DNA of 64,000 bases. It comes from Purshia tridentata. Lineage: Eukaryota > Streptophyta > Magnoliopsida > Rosales > Rosaceae. The stretch spans positions 1-64,000 of the forward strand of contig QANT01007458.1 of NCBI GenBank assembly GCA_003254885.1, in the 5' to 3' direction. A program made the position numbers and the translations under genes. The notes under the pieces are model-generated. The model had not been told where the DNA came from. It worked only from the letters and a program-made list of their open reading frames with translations, and did not search any database. Positions 50,001-63,191 of this stretch are shown here, piece after piece; position 1 is the first letter of the stretch; every line of letters starts with the position of its first letter.

Positions 50001-51718
50001 GTTATTTAGTTCATTGAAAGACAAACTAATAAAGCCAGAAAAGAGAAGGTTAAGGGTTATAAGCATAAAATAATTTGGTTGGATCTTCAATCATAATAAT
50101 TTTATGTAGAGTTTGTAACATAACAATTTGAGAGAAGTAATCTTCAGTAGTGGCCTAAACTTGAAGGATGCATTTTTTCAATTCTAGTGCTACGTATTGC
50201 ATGATGTGGTTATAGAGCTGTAATTGATGTCCAATCATGGTCTTTGAATAACTGCTGATGTCATACTTACCAATATATGTTGACATGCCTTTTGTATAGA
50301 TTTTTTAAGGGTCCTGTACTAAGATGTTACATATGTAAAAATGAAAACTGAATTATGTCTTTATGTGAGTTGCAGGAGTTCCCAAGTTGAACCGTTCAGA
50401 ACTTGAAGTTGCCTGTGAAGATTTCAGCAATATTATTAGCACTACTGATGGTTGCATTGTATACAAGGGAACACTGTCCAGTGGAGTTGAGATTGCTGTT
50501 GCATCAACAACAATGTCTTCTTTGAAAGACTGGAACAAGACTGCAGAGAAGGCTTACCGGAAAAAGGTATGTTAATTCTGTAATTAAGGACAGCATCAAC
50601 GCATTTGTACGTCATTTTTCTTTTCTTTTATTTTTCTCTTCTAAATTTTTATTTCGTACCTGTTGTAGATTGATGTACTGTCGCGCGTGAATCATAAGAA
50701 CTTTGTCAATCTTATCGGCTACTGTGAGGAGGATGAACCTTTTACTAGGATGATGGTGTTTGAGTATGCACCAAATGGAAACCTCTACGAACATCTGCAT
50801 GGTAATGTTCTTACTTTTGTACTGCACAATGGAGTAGGTTCCTTTTTCAATTACTGGCAGCCTGAAATTTAGAGGGTATTAACATTTACTCTCTGTTTTT
50901 TCCAGTTGAAGAAATGGAACACCTCGATTGGAATGCAAGGATTAGGATCATTATGGGAGCAGCTTATTGTCTTCAGTATATGCACCACGAGCTAAATCCA
51001 CCAGTAGCACATCCGAACCTGACTTCATCTTCGGTCTTCTTAACCGATGATTATGCTGCTAAGGTAAGCACTTCCTTCATTGCGTTCAGATTGCCTTTAG
51101 TCAATTTGAATAGTATGTACTTTACTCTAAATCTCTCTGTCTCTCTCAGATTGCGGAGATCTGTTTCACAGAAGCACAAGAAGGGCACAAGAATACTGGG
51201 GAAGATGATAAGGAACATTCTGTATTGCCACCCCTCGCTGATCCAGAAACAAACGTCTACAGTCTTGGAATAATGTTACTTGAAATCATTTCTGGGAAAC
51301 TCCAAAACTCAGAAGAACAAGGATCCCTTCTGAACTGGGTAAGTCTGGGACTAATCTGATAGTCTAAAACAGTGAGAGATAGATTCAATCCTTTTTTTGT
51401 TTCCTGCATATGTTGTTGGTATACTTATGACAAATAACCTTAACCTTATTGTCAACTTTCCAGGCGGGTGACTATCTGAGAGATAACAGAACCAACCTCA
51501 TTGATCCGAGCCTCAAGTCCTTCAAACATGAAGAGCTGGATGTCATCTGTGAGGTCATCCAAGATTGCATCCAACAAGATCCAAGGAAGAGACCAACAAT
51601 GACGGACGTTACTAACAAACTAAAGGAAGTGATTTCCATCACTCCCAACCAAGCAGTCCCAAGACTATCTCCCCTCTGGTGGGCCGAACTTGAGATCTTA
51701 TCAGTGGAAGCCACATAA
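47005..51718 (+). CDS. MRH1: LRR receptor-like pseudokinase, MRH1-like
   Basis: Thirteen exons fit: 47005-47104, 47227-47359, 47537-47608, 47990-48133, 48223-48366, 49202-49303, 49402-49463, 49547-49969, 50376-50566, 50669-50801, 50906-51063, 51150-51338, 51464-51718; 701 residues, all in frame. Layout: signal peptide (~1-28), LRRNT with SLLAFRESI...ENWSPNDDEPCRWTGVRC, 3-4 LRRs on 72/144-bp exons, a conserved ELQFDDYLTS and GCVNRKFGH juxtamembrane block, a Pro-rich stretch, one TM helix (~346-368), then a kinase-like domain (~395-690). The kinase is degraded at all catalytic sites: VAIK is VAST, HRDxKxxN is VAHPNLTSS, DFG is lost (AKIAEI). So it is a plasma-membrane pseudokinase. Arabidopsis MRH1 affects root hairs. 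Divergent neighbour of DOG1-like across a 650-bp gap on its 3' side (convergent). Confidence 0.9.
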
Positions 51719-52198
51719 AAAAAGGCTCTCTCTCACTCTGTCTGTCTCTCTGTGTTGTAAGCCAAACCAAGTCTCTCTCTTTGTGTCTCTCTCTTTGTAC
51801 CAAAAATGTAGAAGAATAGCTTTTAAACCCCTTGAAAACTAAATCCCACCCATACATCATACTTGTATTCAAACCCCCTTTTTGTCCTTTTGTTTTTTTG
51901 GGTGTCCTTCTAATTCTTTCTATTCTCATTCTTTCTGTTACTGTAATTAAAAAAAAAAAAAACCATTGTTTTACTGGTGGAGCGTTGTGTTGTCCTAACT
52001 ATATATATATATATGCACGTATGTTTGTGAGCAAAGTTTGGATGTAAAACTAACATGGCGCAGCTGGGATCTGCGCATAAGTATAATTACAGATTTGTGA
52101 ATCTTTCTGTTGTAGATTTGTGTTTTACTGATCTACCATATACTATGTAGATGCAGAGCACATTCAGAACTAAATTGAGAATGCTTATTTTGTCGAAG

Positions 52199-52238
<40 letters not shown>

Positions 52239-52367
52239 CAGACACTGATTTTAGTTGGGTTAAGCCTATGCGGGTCATGAATTTTCCTGTTCGAAATTTT
52301 AAAACACCCAACAAGAAGGACCCACAACTTGCAATACAAAGCTAGCTAGCTAGGTCCCTCCTCTGCT
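51719..52367. other. Convergent intergenic, (GA)n tract
   Basis: 3' UTRs of MRH1-like (left) and DOG1-like (right) converge. CT-rich just after the stop; a GA dinucleotide tract at 52202-52236. Confidence 0.7.
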
Positions 52368-53090
52368 TTAGCTATGGCGATCATTTTGGCTAATTCTTTT
52401 TCTCCCCCATTGCCTTAGCCGAGTCTGAACCATGCAAGTAGCAGCCAAGAACTCCACACACTGCAATGGGTTCAGCACATCCAACACACCTTTCAGTGTC
52501 TTGAGCCTCAGGCAATCCGCAGCCTTCATCACCCTTTCCAACCCACACAACATCACCTTCACCGCCACATCCACCAGCCCTTCCACCTCCACCACCACCA
52601 CATCCCCGTTTCGAACCCGGGCCACCAGGCGGGCCAACTCGACCATTCTCCGGTCCGCCATGGCCACCTGCTGCCTCTCCATTTCCCTCTCTACCTTCTC
52701 CTCCTCGTGCCTTATCTTCTGCCTCAGCTCCTCAATCTTCTTCAGCTGCTCCTCTGACATGTTCAACTTCCTCAGCGACTCAATGAGGTGAAACACCATT
52801 GAAGGCTTCCAGCCAGTGACCCAAGAATAAGCATTCTCCAAAGGGCTTGACCAAACAGGGCAAAAAAAGGCCAACACATCCTCACGAGCCGCAGCCCATT
52901 TCACAGTATAGTATTCTTTGTGAAGGTGTGTGACCTTAGACACCAGAGCTTGCAGGTCAGCTTCACTGTGCTTGTGGTTGTCCAGTGCTGTCTCCTCGGA
53001 CAACCTAAGAAGAAGTTGTTGGTGTTGCTCAAGGTGACAAACCCACTTCTCAAAGAAGTCCGAGAACCTCTCCTCAACTTGGGTTTTCAT
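52368..53090 (-). CDS. DOGL4: DOG1-domain protein, DOG1/DOGL4-like
   Basis: Single-exon protein of 240 residues that is almost entirely a DOG1 (seed dormancy control) domain: FSDFFEKWVCHLEQHQQLL, EDVLAFFCPVWSSPLENAYSW, TGWKPSMVFHLIESLRK, then a charged coiled coil (EELRQKIRHEEEKVEREMERQQ). The open frame extends to a TTG at 53126, but the first ATG (MKTQVEERF, 53090) fits relatives. A TATA box (ctatataac, minus strand) lies near 53165-53174. Its place between MRH1-like and CIPK20-like matches DOG1 (At5g45830) and DOGL4 (At4g18650). Compact length and the MKT-VEE-F start resemble DOGL4 more than the 291-residue DOG1. Family knowledge: DOG1 restrains germination partly through AHG1-class PP2Cs in ABA signalling. 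Whether this copy controls dormancy is not shown by sequence. Confidence 0.88.
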   Translation of the reverse strand: MKTQVEERFSDFFEKWVCHLEQHQQLLLRLSEETALDNHKHSEADLQALVSKVTHLHKEYYTVKWAAAREDVLAFFCPVWSSPLENAYSWVTGWKPSMVFHLIESLRKLNMSEEQLKKIEELRQKIRHEEEKVEREMERQQVAMADRRMVELARLVARVRNGDVVVVEVEGLVDVAVKVMLCGLERVMKAADCLRLKTLKGVLDVLNPLQCVEFLAATCMVQTRLRQWGRKRISQNDRHS

Positions 53091-56000
53091 TGATTGTGCG
53101 TGAATTAGAATAAGGAAAAAGGGCAAGAGTGAAATTGGGTTTGGGGGAGAGTTGTGGTTGTGGTTGTTATATAGAGATGTAAATAAGAGGGGTGAGTAGG
53201 GGTGACCAGATGGAGAGAGGACGAGGGGCCACGGTGCGATTGTGGTGGTGAGGTTGGGAAGTGCGTGGCTGGTGCATGACTTACGCGCAGCAATCAGCTA
53301 CTAGTGGGGCTTTAAGTGCTATTGTGAGTCTGTGACGCTTTGCAAGAGGAGGGATCTGAAACATGAGTCTTTTTGAACCCTTTTTCTTTTTTGTTTTTGA
53401 ATGGAAACTTGTAACCTTTGGATGCTTTGGCGAGCCAGACATGCAAACCCACCACCTGGTGCTTCAGTTTGTGTTGGCCGAAACGTGTCAGTGTGAGAAT
53501 GAATATGGGTTCAACGTGGAGCTTGCTTTGATTATGGTTGACAGGTCTGGTCCGACATATGCCCACCCATAATCTGGTTGGCTCTCTTGTCAAGTTGTCA
53601 TACACTAGTCTACCTTTCGGGGTCTTGGGATACTACGCCTCCATTTCATGGCCTTCAACTTCATTGGAATTGGAATAAAATTATTACCATCAATTAATGT
53701 ACAGATTTCCAAACAATTATTACATCACGTATATATGTGGATTTTAGTCATGGGAATTAATTGCTCGATCAATCACCTTTTGGTAAATGAAAACATACCG
53801 TTAACAATTAGGATACTGCTGTTGTAAAAGGGCCAGCAACATATGCTGTGTAAAAGCCAAAAAATAGAGTTTTTACTTTTTAGAGTGAATCGCTGCTGTA
53901 GATCGAGCTCGGCCAAAAACCTGCAGAATTTTTACTAAACTTGAGGCTGAACACGCTCAAGGAGCTTGTTGACATATTGACGCCGCTGCAGGCGGTGGAT
54001 TTCTTGGTGGCAAGTAAAAAGCTTCATCTTTGTGTGCATGGAGGAGGAGAAGTGATCATCAAAATTACCATCAATCACTGCACCAATTTGTATATTTGTA
54101 GTCGATAGTCGAGATAGCACAGTGGAATTAAGCCACAACCCGAGACAAAAATAGGGAGGAAGAAAACTTGTAAAACATCTTTGTGATTTTGAAACTGAAA
54201 AAATGTTTTCATTTGTGCAACATCTTACATACTAATTTAAATCTAAATCTAATTTATAATGAAAAACTCTGTTAACCACTTGATATAAATATGGATTACA
54301 AATTAAATTTCCATGTTATCATAATTTATTTATTTTGAAAAAAAAATCATAATTTAGTTCTAGCGGTGAACAACAGCCCATCCATTTAAAAGCGGCTTAT
54401 TCATGTGTCGTGTCGTGTTAATGCCGGCCTATTTAATAATCGAGTTGTAAATTAGTCTAATTAATTATTTTAAGTTTATATTATTATTAATAAATTAAAG
54501 ATTTAATTTTTAAAATTAATCAACAATATCAGTATAAATATAAAAAATATCAATTAATAAGAAATAAATTTGTAGGTGAATATATAATTATTTTTTAGAA
54601 ATATTTTTATTTATAAAACTAAAATTTAGCCTTTAAATTTTAAAAAATAACTAAAAACTAATATAAACACATCAGTCTTAACGGTTCGTGTCGGACCGGC
54701 TTAATAAAATAAAAAACTTTAATCCACCTCTCTGTTTTTTTTTTTGGACCAGTTATTTGGTTCTAAGTTTCCAACATGGCACTAGGTTGGTCTGTTCCAC
54801 CTGTTCAAGAGAATCCCCACGTGGTTAAGCCCACAACATTTTTTTAGTTACTTGGGGGCCAGAGGCCCAAAAATATTGATAGCAAACAGGCCAGGCAACT
54901 CTGGCCCAGTAATTTTTAACAAATAATAACAGGCTAAATATTCAAGGGTACATGACACACAATCTTATGACAATAAATATTTTTATTACAAGAGAGAAGG
55001 AGGGTTTGAATTCGAGTGCTTATAGTTGCTCGGCTCGCACCTAAAAATTTTCTGAGTATTTGGTCTAACAAGTTGGAAAATGTTGAAAACACGGACGGTG
55101 TATCATCCCAAATGGATATGCAAGCAAGTAGCCTCAAGAGTAGGTGGATAAACCCCACCATCACCATGCCTCTCAGAGTCAGAGACAAAGTGGAGTGGTC
55201 TGTGGGGTGAAAATAATTTTGAAGTTGACATCTCACTCACTTCATTTGGTAACCATTCTGATTCCTGTGAGTGGCTAATAATAGTTCAATATTAGCCACC
55301 ACCACAGCCTCCACCTCCTCTTATACTTCTTCTTCTTCCATCGTATCAAGTTTGTGGCTAATAAAGATTCCCACATGGCACCCACATGGATATCCCGCTG
55401 GGTATGAGCTCATGAGCAAGCATTGTGGTCCAATGTATATAGGGGACATGTTTCTCAAGAAATTAGAGCCAACCCAACTCATCATGTGGACTAAATTATG
55501 TAACATGTTTTTGCGGGCTAAGCTACCTAATTGTTCAATCATGTTCACTATGCTTGATATATAATCCTCTTCAATTTTGTATGTTTGTTTCTTGTGAAGA
55601 AAGATAGAAGCCCAAATTGTTAAGCGCTATTCTCCACCACTTATTTCTGTCTGTTTGATAAAACTTGAAGCTAGCTATTTTTCATGGTGATCAGCAGCCC
55701 ATATAAACAGTTTGATTTGAACTGCATAAATTCCTGGTTTGAATTGATTTGAACGTGCTTATCTACGTGCTTACTAGTAAAAAATTGCATTAAGATTAAT
55801 TCCTTATAATAGTAATTGACCCAACTGTGTATTACTATACATAGGAGAGCTAAAATGAGGTCCAATCCTTGAAGCATTTTACTATTTTTACACAGAGCTG
55901 AATTGGGAATTTGGGATTTGGGAATGAGAGTCTCTATTAAGAGAGACATTGCAAAAACATGAATCTCCGCAGTGCATTCTGTGCTTACAAAAGGTATATT

Positions 56001-56180
56001 TAATGCAGCCATTTGGCATGGGTTGAATTCCTTATATCGGCACTGCATTCACGAGGGATTTCCTCAGCCTGCCTTTTGGCATGCATGAGTTGAATTCCTT
56101 GTGTCCCCGCTCTCCGCTCTTTTCTTTCCTCCATTTTCATTGATTGATTCTGTGTTGGAGGGTGAAGCTAATTACGTCAA
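53091..56180. other. Intergenic, promoters of DOG1-like and CIPK20-like
   Basis: Divergent promoter space of 3 kb. Bases ~54365-54730 contain 'cgtgtcgtgtcgtgtt' and 'ggttcgtgtcggaccgg', text common in decayed plant hAT-like elements, around AT-rich DNA. No gene recognised; an open frame at 53935-54138 lacks an ATG and family match. Confidence 0.5.
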
Positions 56181-57560
56181 ATGGAGAAGAAGGGGAACAT
56201 TTTGATGCACAAGTACGAGCTGGGGAGGCTGCTCGGGCAGGGGACATTCGCCAAGGTCTACCATGCACGAAACCTGAGGTCTGGCCAGAGTGTTGCCATC
56301 AAGATCATTGACAAGGAGAAAGTGCAACAGGTCGGGTTGATTGATCAAATCAAGCGTGAGATCTCCGTGATGCGCCTTGTTAGGCACCCCAATGTTGTTC
56401 AGCTCTATGAAGTCATGGCCAGCAAGACCAAGATTTATTTCGCCATGGAGTATGTGAGAGGTGGGGAGCTTTTCAACAAGGTGGCCCGAGGGAAGCTCAA
56501 GGAAGTCTTGGCCCGGAAGTACTTCCAACAATTGATGGGGGCTGTTGATTACTGCCACAGCAGAGGGGTCTATCACCGCGATATCAAGCCGGAGAATCTC
56601 TTGGTGGACGAGGATGGTAACCTCAAGGTTTCGGATTTTGGGTTGAGCGCGTTGTTAGAGTCGAGGGGACAAGATGGTCTCCTCCACACAACCTGTGGAA
56701 CTCCTGCTTATGTAGCACCAGAGGTCATAAACAAGAAAGGTTACGATGGTGCCAAGGCTGATACATGGTCATGTGGGGTTGTCCTCTTTGTTCTGTTGGC
56801 TGCTTTTTTGCCTTTTCATGATACCAATCTCATGGAAATGTATAGGAAGATTAGCAAAGGAGAATTCAAGAGTCCACAATGGTTCCCTCCGGAGGTTCGT
56901 AAGCTTCTTTCGAGGATTCTTGATCCCAATCCGAGCACACGAATAAGTGTGGACAAGATCATGGAGAACTCTTGGTTCAAGAAGGGATTTAAACAAATTG
57001 AAGCCCCCAAAATCCCTTCACCGTGTGAGGCAGACTCCTCAATCAGTGATGTCCATGAAGCCTTTGCAACAACCGATAATTCTGCAGGCAGTTCCGACAA
57101 GAAAGCAATGGCAGCAGAACCAATCCCCATGAGGCCAACTTGCTTCAATGCCTTTGATATCATATCTCTCTCACAGGGTTTTGATCTATCCGGTTTGTTT
57201 GAGAAGGATATGAACCAAAGATCACAGGTACGATTCACCACTACAAAATCAGCCTCGATTATTGTTTCTAAATTCGAAGAGATAGCACAGACGGAGAGGT
57301 TCAAATGTATGAGAAAGGATGGGACCGTGAAATTGCAGGGCAGCAAGGAAGGAAGAAAAGGACAGCTCGCCATTGATGCTGAGATTTTTGAGGTCACTCC
57401 TTCGTTTTATGTTGTGGAGCTCAAGAAAACGGCTGGGGACACATTGGAATACAAGGAATTTTATGACCATGACTTAAAGCCCTCTCTTAAGGATATAGTA
57501 TGGACTTGGCAAGGAAATGAGCAGCAACAACTTAAACCACCACCTCAAGTTGTTTCTTAA
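56181..57560 (+). CDS. CIPK20: CBL-interacting protein kinase, CIPK20-like
   Basis: Intronless SnRK3 Ser/Thr kinase of 459 residues. Seen: Gly loop GQGTFAKV (19-26), VAIK Lys K41, HRD at 132-134 (YHRDIKPEN), DFG 152-154, TPAYVAPEV activation segment, NAF/FISL motif ([18 protein letters not shown], ~317-334) and PPI domain after it ([13 protein letters not shown]). Family role: a calcium-loaded CBL sensor binds the NAF motif, relieves autoinhibition and targets the kinase to a membrane, where it phosphorylates ion channels and transporters; the PPI segment can bind clade-A PP2Cs. All catalytic residues present. Intronless structure is typical of one CIPK clade. The order next to DOG1-like and another CIPK matches CIPK20 (At5g45820). 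Confidence 0.94.
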   Translation: MEKKGNILMHKYELGRLLGQGTFAKVYHARNLRSGQSVAIKIIDKEKVQQVGLIDQIKREISVMRLVRHPNVVQLYEVMASKTKIYFAMEYVRGGELFNKVARGKLKEVLARKYFQQLMGAVDYCHSRGVYHRDIKPENLLVDEDGNLKVSDFGLSALLESRGQDGLLHTTCGTPAYVAPEVINKKGYDGAKADTWSCGVVLFVLLAAFLPFHDTNLMEMYRKISKGEFKSPQWFPPEVRKLLSRILDPNPSTRISVDKIMENSWFKKGFKQIEAPKIPSPCEADSSISDVHEAFATTDNSAGSSDKKAMAAEPIPMRPTCFNAFDIISLSQGFDLSGLFEKDMNQRSQVRFTTTKSASIIVSKFEEIAQTERFKCMRKDGTVKLQGSKEGRKGQLAIDAEIFEVTPSFYVVELKKTAGDTLEYKEFYDHDLKPSLKDIVWTWQGNEQQQLKPPPQVVS

Positions 57561-60500
57561 CAAGTGCTTTTCTATGTAAAACTTATGCTAAAAACTGTCT
57601 TCCATACTTTTTTATGTTCCTTTAGTTACATTTTCAGCCTTTAATTTTTTTATATCCACTTTGTATATGTCTTTCTTTTGGATTTGAGATCTACATGTAC
57701 AGAGGGCCTTCCACGTTACTAGTCTGGTGCAAAACGTAAGACTGAGTGCTGTACAGGATGGTTTGTAAGACTAAAGTCTGTAAGTGAGATGCTGTGACCT
57801 TATCCAAATTCAGTTCAGCCATGTATGCCAGAATGATCAATAGAATATAGAACCACTAGTTTATATCCCAGGAAACAAGCAACAAGTTTAGGATATTCAA
57901 TGATATATTGTATATTAAAAGAGCAACCACAGAGTAAGTACTACAATGTAGACCAATGTCTAGTGCAGAATTTTCCGAGACTATTCCAGTGCATCATGTG
58001 GTGAACAAATAGATGAAACCTACAGCAAACAAAGGACAAGTTGATAACCTAATTTATGAACAAAATAGCCTGCTTTCTATGCAGGGGAGCCAGCGGCTTT
58101 ATTGAATGTTCTGTAATATGTAGTATGTACTTAGGGAATTAGTGGAATTAGCCTGCTGGTAGTAGTGACTCTAGTGCAGAGAAAAGCATGTAGGCCAACA
58201 AATTAAAGAGTAGTGCAAAATGTCAACCTCTAGAAACTTTGGAACCTATCCAGTATTAACATGTCCAAGAAAGGATTTCTAAAATTTTGTTGTTTGATTA
58301 TGTGGGATTTTGTAAAATTGTTGTGTGCATGTCTTAATGTCAACTTTCAACACCTTTGACAATGTCAGAGATAGCTAGGGCTTTTATTTGTGGAGTTTGA
58401 TCAGTAATTTTGCTCCTATATGTGCTGAAATAGCCTGTCTCGCAAAAGTTGCAACTACAAAGTTTCAGTGCTACAATAGCATATCTTGGCAAAATCCAAC
58501 CACCATTTCCACATACCATGGTATTAGTAAAAAATAATTGCTAAAATATCTTTATTTTTGACAGATTTGTACAGACTTTAAGAATATCAGTATATAGAAA
58601 GTAAACACTCTAAATGAGAAGGACAGAGTTGGTAAGTTTCTAACTTCAACTTTATAGGTTGCTGAAAAATATGACTATTTGAGGTTTGATTTTAGGCAAT
58701 CATTGAGCAATTTTGTCATAATTATTCTCAGTAGGCCCAGAAAAGCACTGCCAAGTTGAATTTTGAGTTTTCAATCCAGACCAAGCACTAGTTTGATTTA
58801 GTGTCTCCTCTGCCAAATTGCCAATAATCTATGTTCTTGCCTGGAAATACCTCTTGTTAGGGTGCACAGGTGAACATAGAAACATCACTATCTACTATAT
58901 ATATTCCCACTAGTTGGGTTATGTATTTATTTCTGGTTTTGGGGAAAGCAGGTCCACAAAAATTTGAGGGTACATTAAAAAATAGGAATATGAGGTGGAA
59001 GTTAGAATCAGTCCAAAAAAATAAGTGGAAGGTAGAACCCCTATATTTATATAATTTTAATATGATGTTTTTTCTTTATTTTTATTCACAGTCATATATT
59101 AAGTTATTGAATAAATTTATCATGCTCTATAATTTAGATGCAACAAAAGTGCTAATTTTAGTAAATTTCTTTTACTCCATGATATAGAAGGTAATTAAAG
59201 TGATAACTGCTATCAGAAAACATATCTTCACAATTACAGTCTGAAAGTCACTCTGCTGCTCTAACTTTTTCTTATCCACGTACTTATCTTTTCCTCAATT
59301 GGTTTGGTCCACAAACAAGACCAAATTGGGGAAGGAAAATGATGTTTCAGATAACAGTATTGTACAGTTTGTACTGTATGTGCTTCGGTGGATTTGCCGG
59401 GCTAATAATAAAAGCTGAAGCTTCATCCTTTTGTACAAAAATAAATGCATATATTGACCCAAAAGGCATGGCATGCAATAGTCCATCCAAACTAATACAG
59501 AAATTTTCTTATCATTCCCTACTTTGGGAGAGAACTAGAGAAGTTGAGAGTTCAATATTTTCTTTTCCACCTTAAGAAAAAGAATGGTCCCATTTTGAAC
59601 AAATAAACCCAAAAATAATTAAAACAAATTTTGTTTTTATAAGTTGAAAAATGAAAGAAGATAGAAGGAGGATCGAAAGCTAATAAGAAAGTAGCAAGGC
59701 AGTGGGACACCTACCCGTCACGTCCTAAATTATTGGGAGAGACTGATGAGGCGGCAAAAGGGTTGGCTTGGAAGAACATCTGCAAGCCAACAACACACAT
59801 CGATCTGGAAGTCAGAAAATACCGACCTTCTCCCTACAACCAAGCAAAGCTTTTCAAGGATAGATCTCTCTCTAGCTCTGATTTTTTACACGTCTTGCAT
59901 GTGGAATTTGCTTCTTATTATTGTCACTTATCACGGAAGTGGGAACTTGTACAAGTTAGTCACTACCATTTTAGTAGATTCTAATGCATAACAGATCCTG
60001 TCAAATAATTAACTAATGTTTGGACGATTAGATTCCAAACTTTTACACTTTTCATTTTGTGGGTCCAATCTCATAAATGTTGGGAAATGGTGTCTAGCAT
60101 GTTAGGTTCAATTTGTTTGTATGGCCATCATAATAAACATTGTTGGGCCAAATTATTCGATAATTGTTTCAAGTAATAAAACATTATTTCTTTTATCGTT
60201 ATTGGTTAAAATAAAAATTACAGATGTGATCGTTGTTATTAAATGATCAAGGGTTTTGGTTCGAAGATCTACCACACCATAAAACAGCATTTGAACTAGT
60301 CAGCTTATCAGTCTCGGACCAGTTATTTAGTCTCAGAGAAGGTTAATTTTTGTCCATGCATCCATATCTTCTATTTGTAAACGACAAACGAAAGGTGCCA
60401 AATTTCTTATCAAGATTAGAAATCTTCCAGCATCTGTGATCTGTATTTATGTTAATAAGACTTGTTGAGACAGAAATGGGACCTCCATTGCTGTGAAAAA

Positions 60501-61694
60501 ATAATGCACGAGAATACTGACAAGAAATTAAGAAACTAGCACAGATAAGATCCAAGGGCATGCGCATTGACTTATAAAGCAAGCAAGATGCAAGAACCAA
60601 CCAAGCAATACAAGAAAAACTAGCAAGAAGAGCAACATGTCTAGTCAATACATGTAAACCAATAACTTCCACTTATCTGCTGCTTTGGTTTTCCTTCATT
60701 AAAAGTACAAAATCCAGATGCCCTTTATGAAAATGTGCACTGCCCTTTTTCCAATCTCATTCATATAATCTGATGTCCTCAGTATCCCTCTCCACCCCTT
60801 TCAGAAAAAACACCCTTTGATGGTCCATAAAAATCCATGGATTCATGTCACCCTCTGTTTTGCAAAACTGAGCGCTCTAGAGGACCAGACAAATTGCCAA
60901 AAATAGATGTACTGAATTTTCTAATGGACGGACACTAAATATGCTGACATCCTTCCTGACCACCACCATTTCACCTAATTTAGGTGAAGAAACTAATTTC
61001 TCTATTTCCTTCATTATCAAAAAGAAAGTTTCACCTAAAAATGCCCCATATAGAAAAGAGGCAAAATGGAAGAATCAACAAAATGCAACTCAACTAGATC
61101 ATAACCAGGTACCTATATAAAAGAGAAGGTGTGGAGAAAACGGCTCTGTTCATCAGTCACCAGTCATTTGTTACCTAAAGCTTGCATCCTCTTAAAGGCC
61201 ATTGCCATAAAACGCCAGAAAAATACAGCAAAGAATGCAAAATCGATAGAAGAAATAGTATATTCACTAAAAGAATTGGCAGCACAGCTAGAGAGAAAAA
61301 ATTTGCCAAATTCTTAAAGATTTACTTCACCAAGTGTCATAATAATCTACTGCATTTATGTTAATAAGAACCACAAGAATTTTACAGTGAAAATGAGCAC
61401 CATTCCACATTCTTACGCATAAATTATGTAAGCAACATCCCAAGATAAGTAGAAATGTGTATTCCATTCTCTGTAATCTAATCTAGCTTTCTCGATACAA
61501 GAATAGAACATACAGTACATAGCAGTATCAAGAGCTCCATCTAATTCCCACAACAAAACAACCAACGAAAATGGGAACATTTACAGAAAAAGCCTTAGCA
61601 AATGAAAAAAAAGAAGAAGAAGAAGAAGAAGAAAGAAACAACGAGACAGAAAACAGCATACCCATTTCCCTTCTCTCAGTTCTCTGGTTCCCCC
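57561..61694. other. Intergenic (convergent), no gene recognised
   Basis: 4 kb between two converging CIPK genes. 3' UTRs at both ends; a (GAA)n tract (~61612-61634) lies in the likely 3' UTR of the right-hand gene. Short open frames have no family signature. Confidence 0.55.
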
Positions 61695-63191
61695 CTATTC
61701 AGTATCAGAAGGTACATATGAAGTAGCAGCAACAGAAGATGCAGCTACGGCTGCTGCAGAAGATTCCTCCTGCATCAAATTCTGCAACCCGGGTCTCAAC
61801 TCTCTGTCACAAAACAGATCATACTCTTCTCTGTCTCCTGCTTTCTTCTTAACCTCCAGCACCACCAACGACGGCGTCAATTCGAATATCTCCGCCGCAA
61901 TCGTTAACGGGCCCTTCACGCCCTCCCTGGACCCCTCCAAGCTCACCCTGCAATCCTTCTTCCTCACCGAAAAGCTCACTACTTTCGCAATCTCCTCCAA
62001 TTTCGATATGATCTTCGAAACAGGAGCACCCGACACAAACCTCGCCTCCTCCCCACGCTCCTCGAACAACCCAGATAAATCAAACCCCGGCGAAAACGAA
62101 ATTATATCAAACGCATTCAAACTGGCCGGTCTGGGCAAAGACGTAATCTTCCTTCGAGTCTCGAATTCAGCCTCGGATTCTGACAAGCAGGATTGATCCT
62201 CGGAAAGCTGCGAGCTCACATCGCTGTCTCTGTCATCCTCGTCATCCTCATGAACATTACAGAGCCTATCATCCTGATCAATGTAAAACTTGATATGCTT
62301 AAACCCCTTTTTAAACCACCGATTCTCCATGACCTCCGGAATCGTAATCCTTTTTTCGGGGTTCGTATCGAGAAGGCGAGACAGCAGCCTTACTAGCTCG
62401 GCACTGAACCATCTGGGACACCGGAACTCGCCCTTGTAGATCTTCTTGTACATGGCCATAACATTGTGGTCATGGAAGGGCAAATATCCAGCCATTAACA
62501 CAAACAACACAACCCCACAAGACCAAATATCAACCTTCGCAGCATCATATCCCTTTCGACCCAAAACTTCGGGCGCTACATACGCTGGCGTCCCACAAAA
62601 CGTGTGAAAGAGACCATCTTGGCGAATTTCATCCGAAACTGCACTGAGGCCGAAATCCGAAACCTTCAAATCCCCATTCTCGTCGAGGAGGAGATTCTCC
62701 GGCTTAAGGTCACGGTGAAAGACGCCGCGGGCGTGGCAGAATCCGACAGCGGAGATTAACTGCTGGAAGTACTTCCTGGCTACCTCCTCTTTGAGGCGGC
62801 CTTTGGCGACCTTGTTGAAGAGCTCGCCCCCGCGGACGTACTCCATGACAAAGTAGATCTTGGCCTTGGTGGCCATGACCTCGAAGAGCTGGACGATGTT
62901 AGGGTGCCGAACGCGGCGGAGAATCGAGATCTCGCGCTTTATGTGGGCGATGAGACCACCCTTCAGGATCTTCTCCTTGTCGATGACTTTGATGGCTACG
63001 CCCTCGTTGGTTTTGATGTTTCGGGCGTGGTAGACCTTCGCGAACGTGCCGTGGCCGAGCAGTTTGCCGATTTCGAAGCGACCCAGAAGGAGGGGGCTGT
63101 TTTTGCTCTTGCCGCTGCCGGTGGGGGTGGTGGGCGTGGAGCCGCCGCCGCCGCCGGCGGTTTCATTGGTTTTGGCGGTGGGGTCTGCCAT
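61695..63191 (-). CDS. CIPK12: CBL-interacting protein kinase, CIPK12/19-like
   Basis: Intronless SnRK3 kinase of 498 residues. It begins with a Gly/Thr/Pro-rich leader (~1-35), then kinase domain: GHGTFAKV (46-53), VAIK K68, HRD 159-161, DFG 179-181, TPAYVAPEV. An acidic linker ([21 protein letters not shown]) precedes the NAF motif ([18 protein letters not shown]) and the PPI segment ([14 protein letters not shown]); the tail is Ala/Ser-rich. Length, leader and linker are those of CIPK12/CIPK19 (about 480-490 residues). Arabidopsis CIPK19 (At5g45810) is next to CIPK20, and CIPK12 (At4g18700) sits in the duplicate block, so this gene is co-orthologous to both. GC content is clearly higher than in surrounding DNA, normal for this clade. 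Confidence 0.93.
   Translation of the reverse strand: MADPTAKTNETAGGGGGSTPTTPTGSGKSKNSPLLLGRFEIGKLLGHGTFAKVYHARNIKTNEGVAIKVIDKEKILKGGLIAHIKREISILRRVRHPNIVQLFEVMATKAKIYFVMEYVRGGELFNKVAKGRLKEEVARKYFQQLISAVGFCHARGVFHRDLKPENLLLDENGDLKVSDFGLSAVSDEIRQDGLFHTFCGTPAYVAPEVLGRKGYDAAKVDIWSCGVVLFVLMAGYLPFHDHNVMAMYKKIYKGEFRCPRWFSAELVRLLSRLLDTNPEKRITIPEVMENRWFKKGFKHIKFYIDQDDRLCNVHEDDEDDRDSDVSSQLSEDQSCLSESEAEFETRRKITSLPRPASLNAFDIISFSPGFDLSGLFEERGEEARFVSGAPVSKIISKLEEIAKVVSFSVRKKDCRVSLEGSREGVKGPLTIAAEIFELTPSLVVLEVKKKAGDREEYDLFCDRELRPGLQNLMQEESSAAAVAASSVAATSYVPSDTE

Noticed and set aside
53935-54138. Possible small gene (67 residues, minus strand)
   Set aside because: Begins with TTG, no ATG, no recognised family and no splice support.
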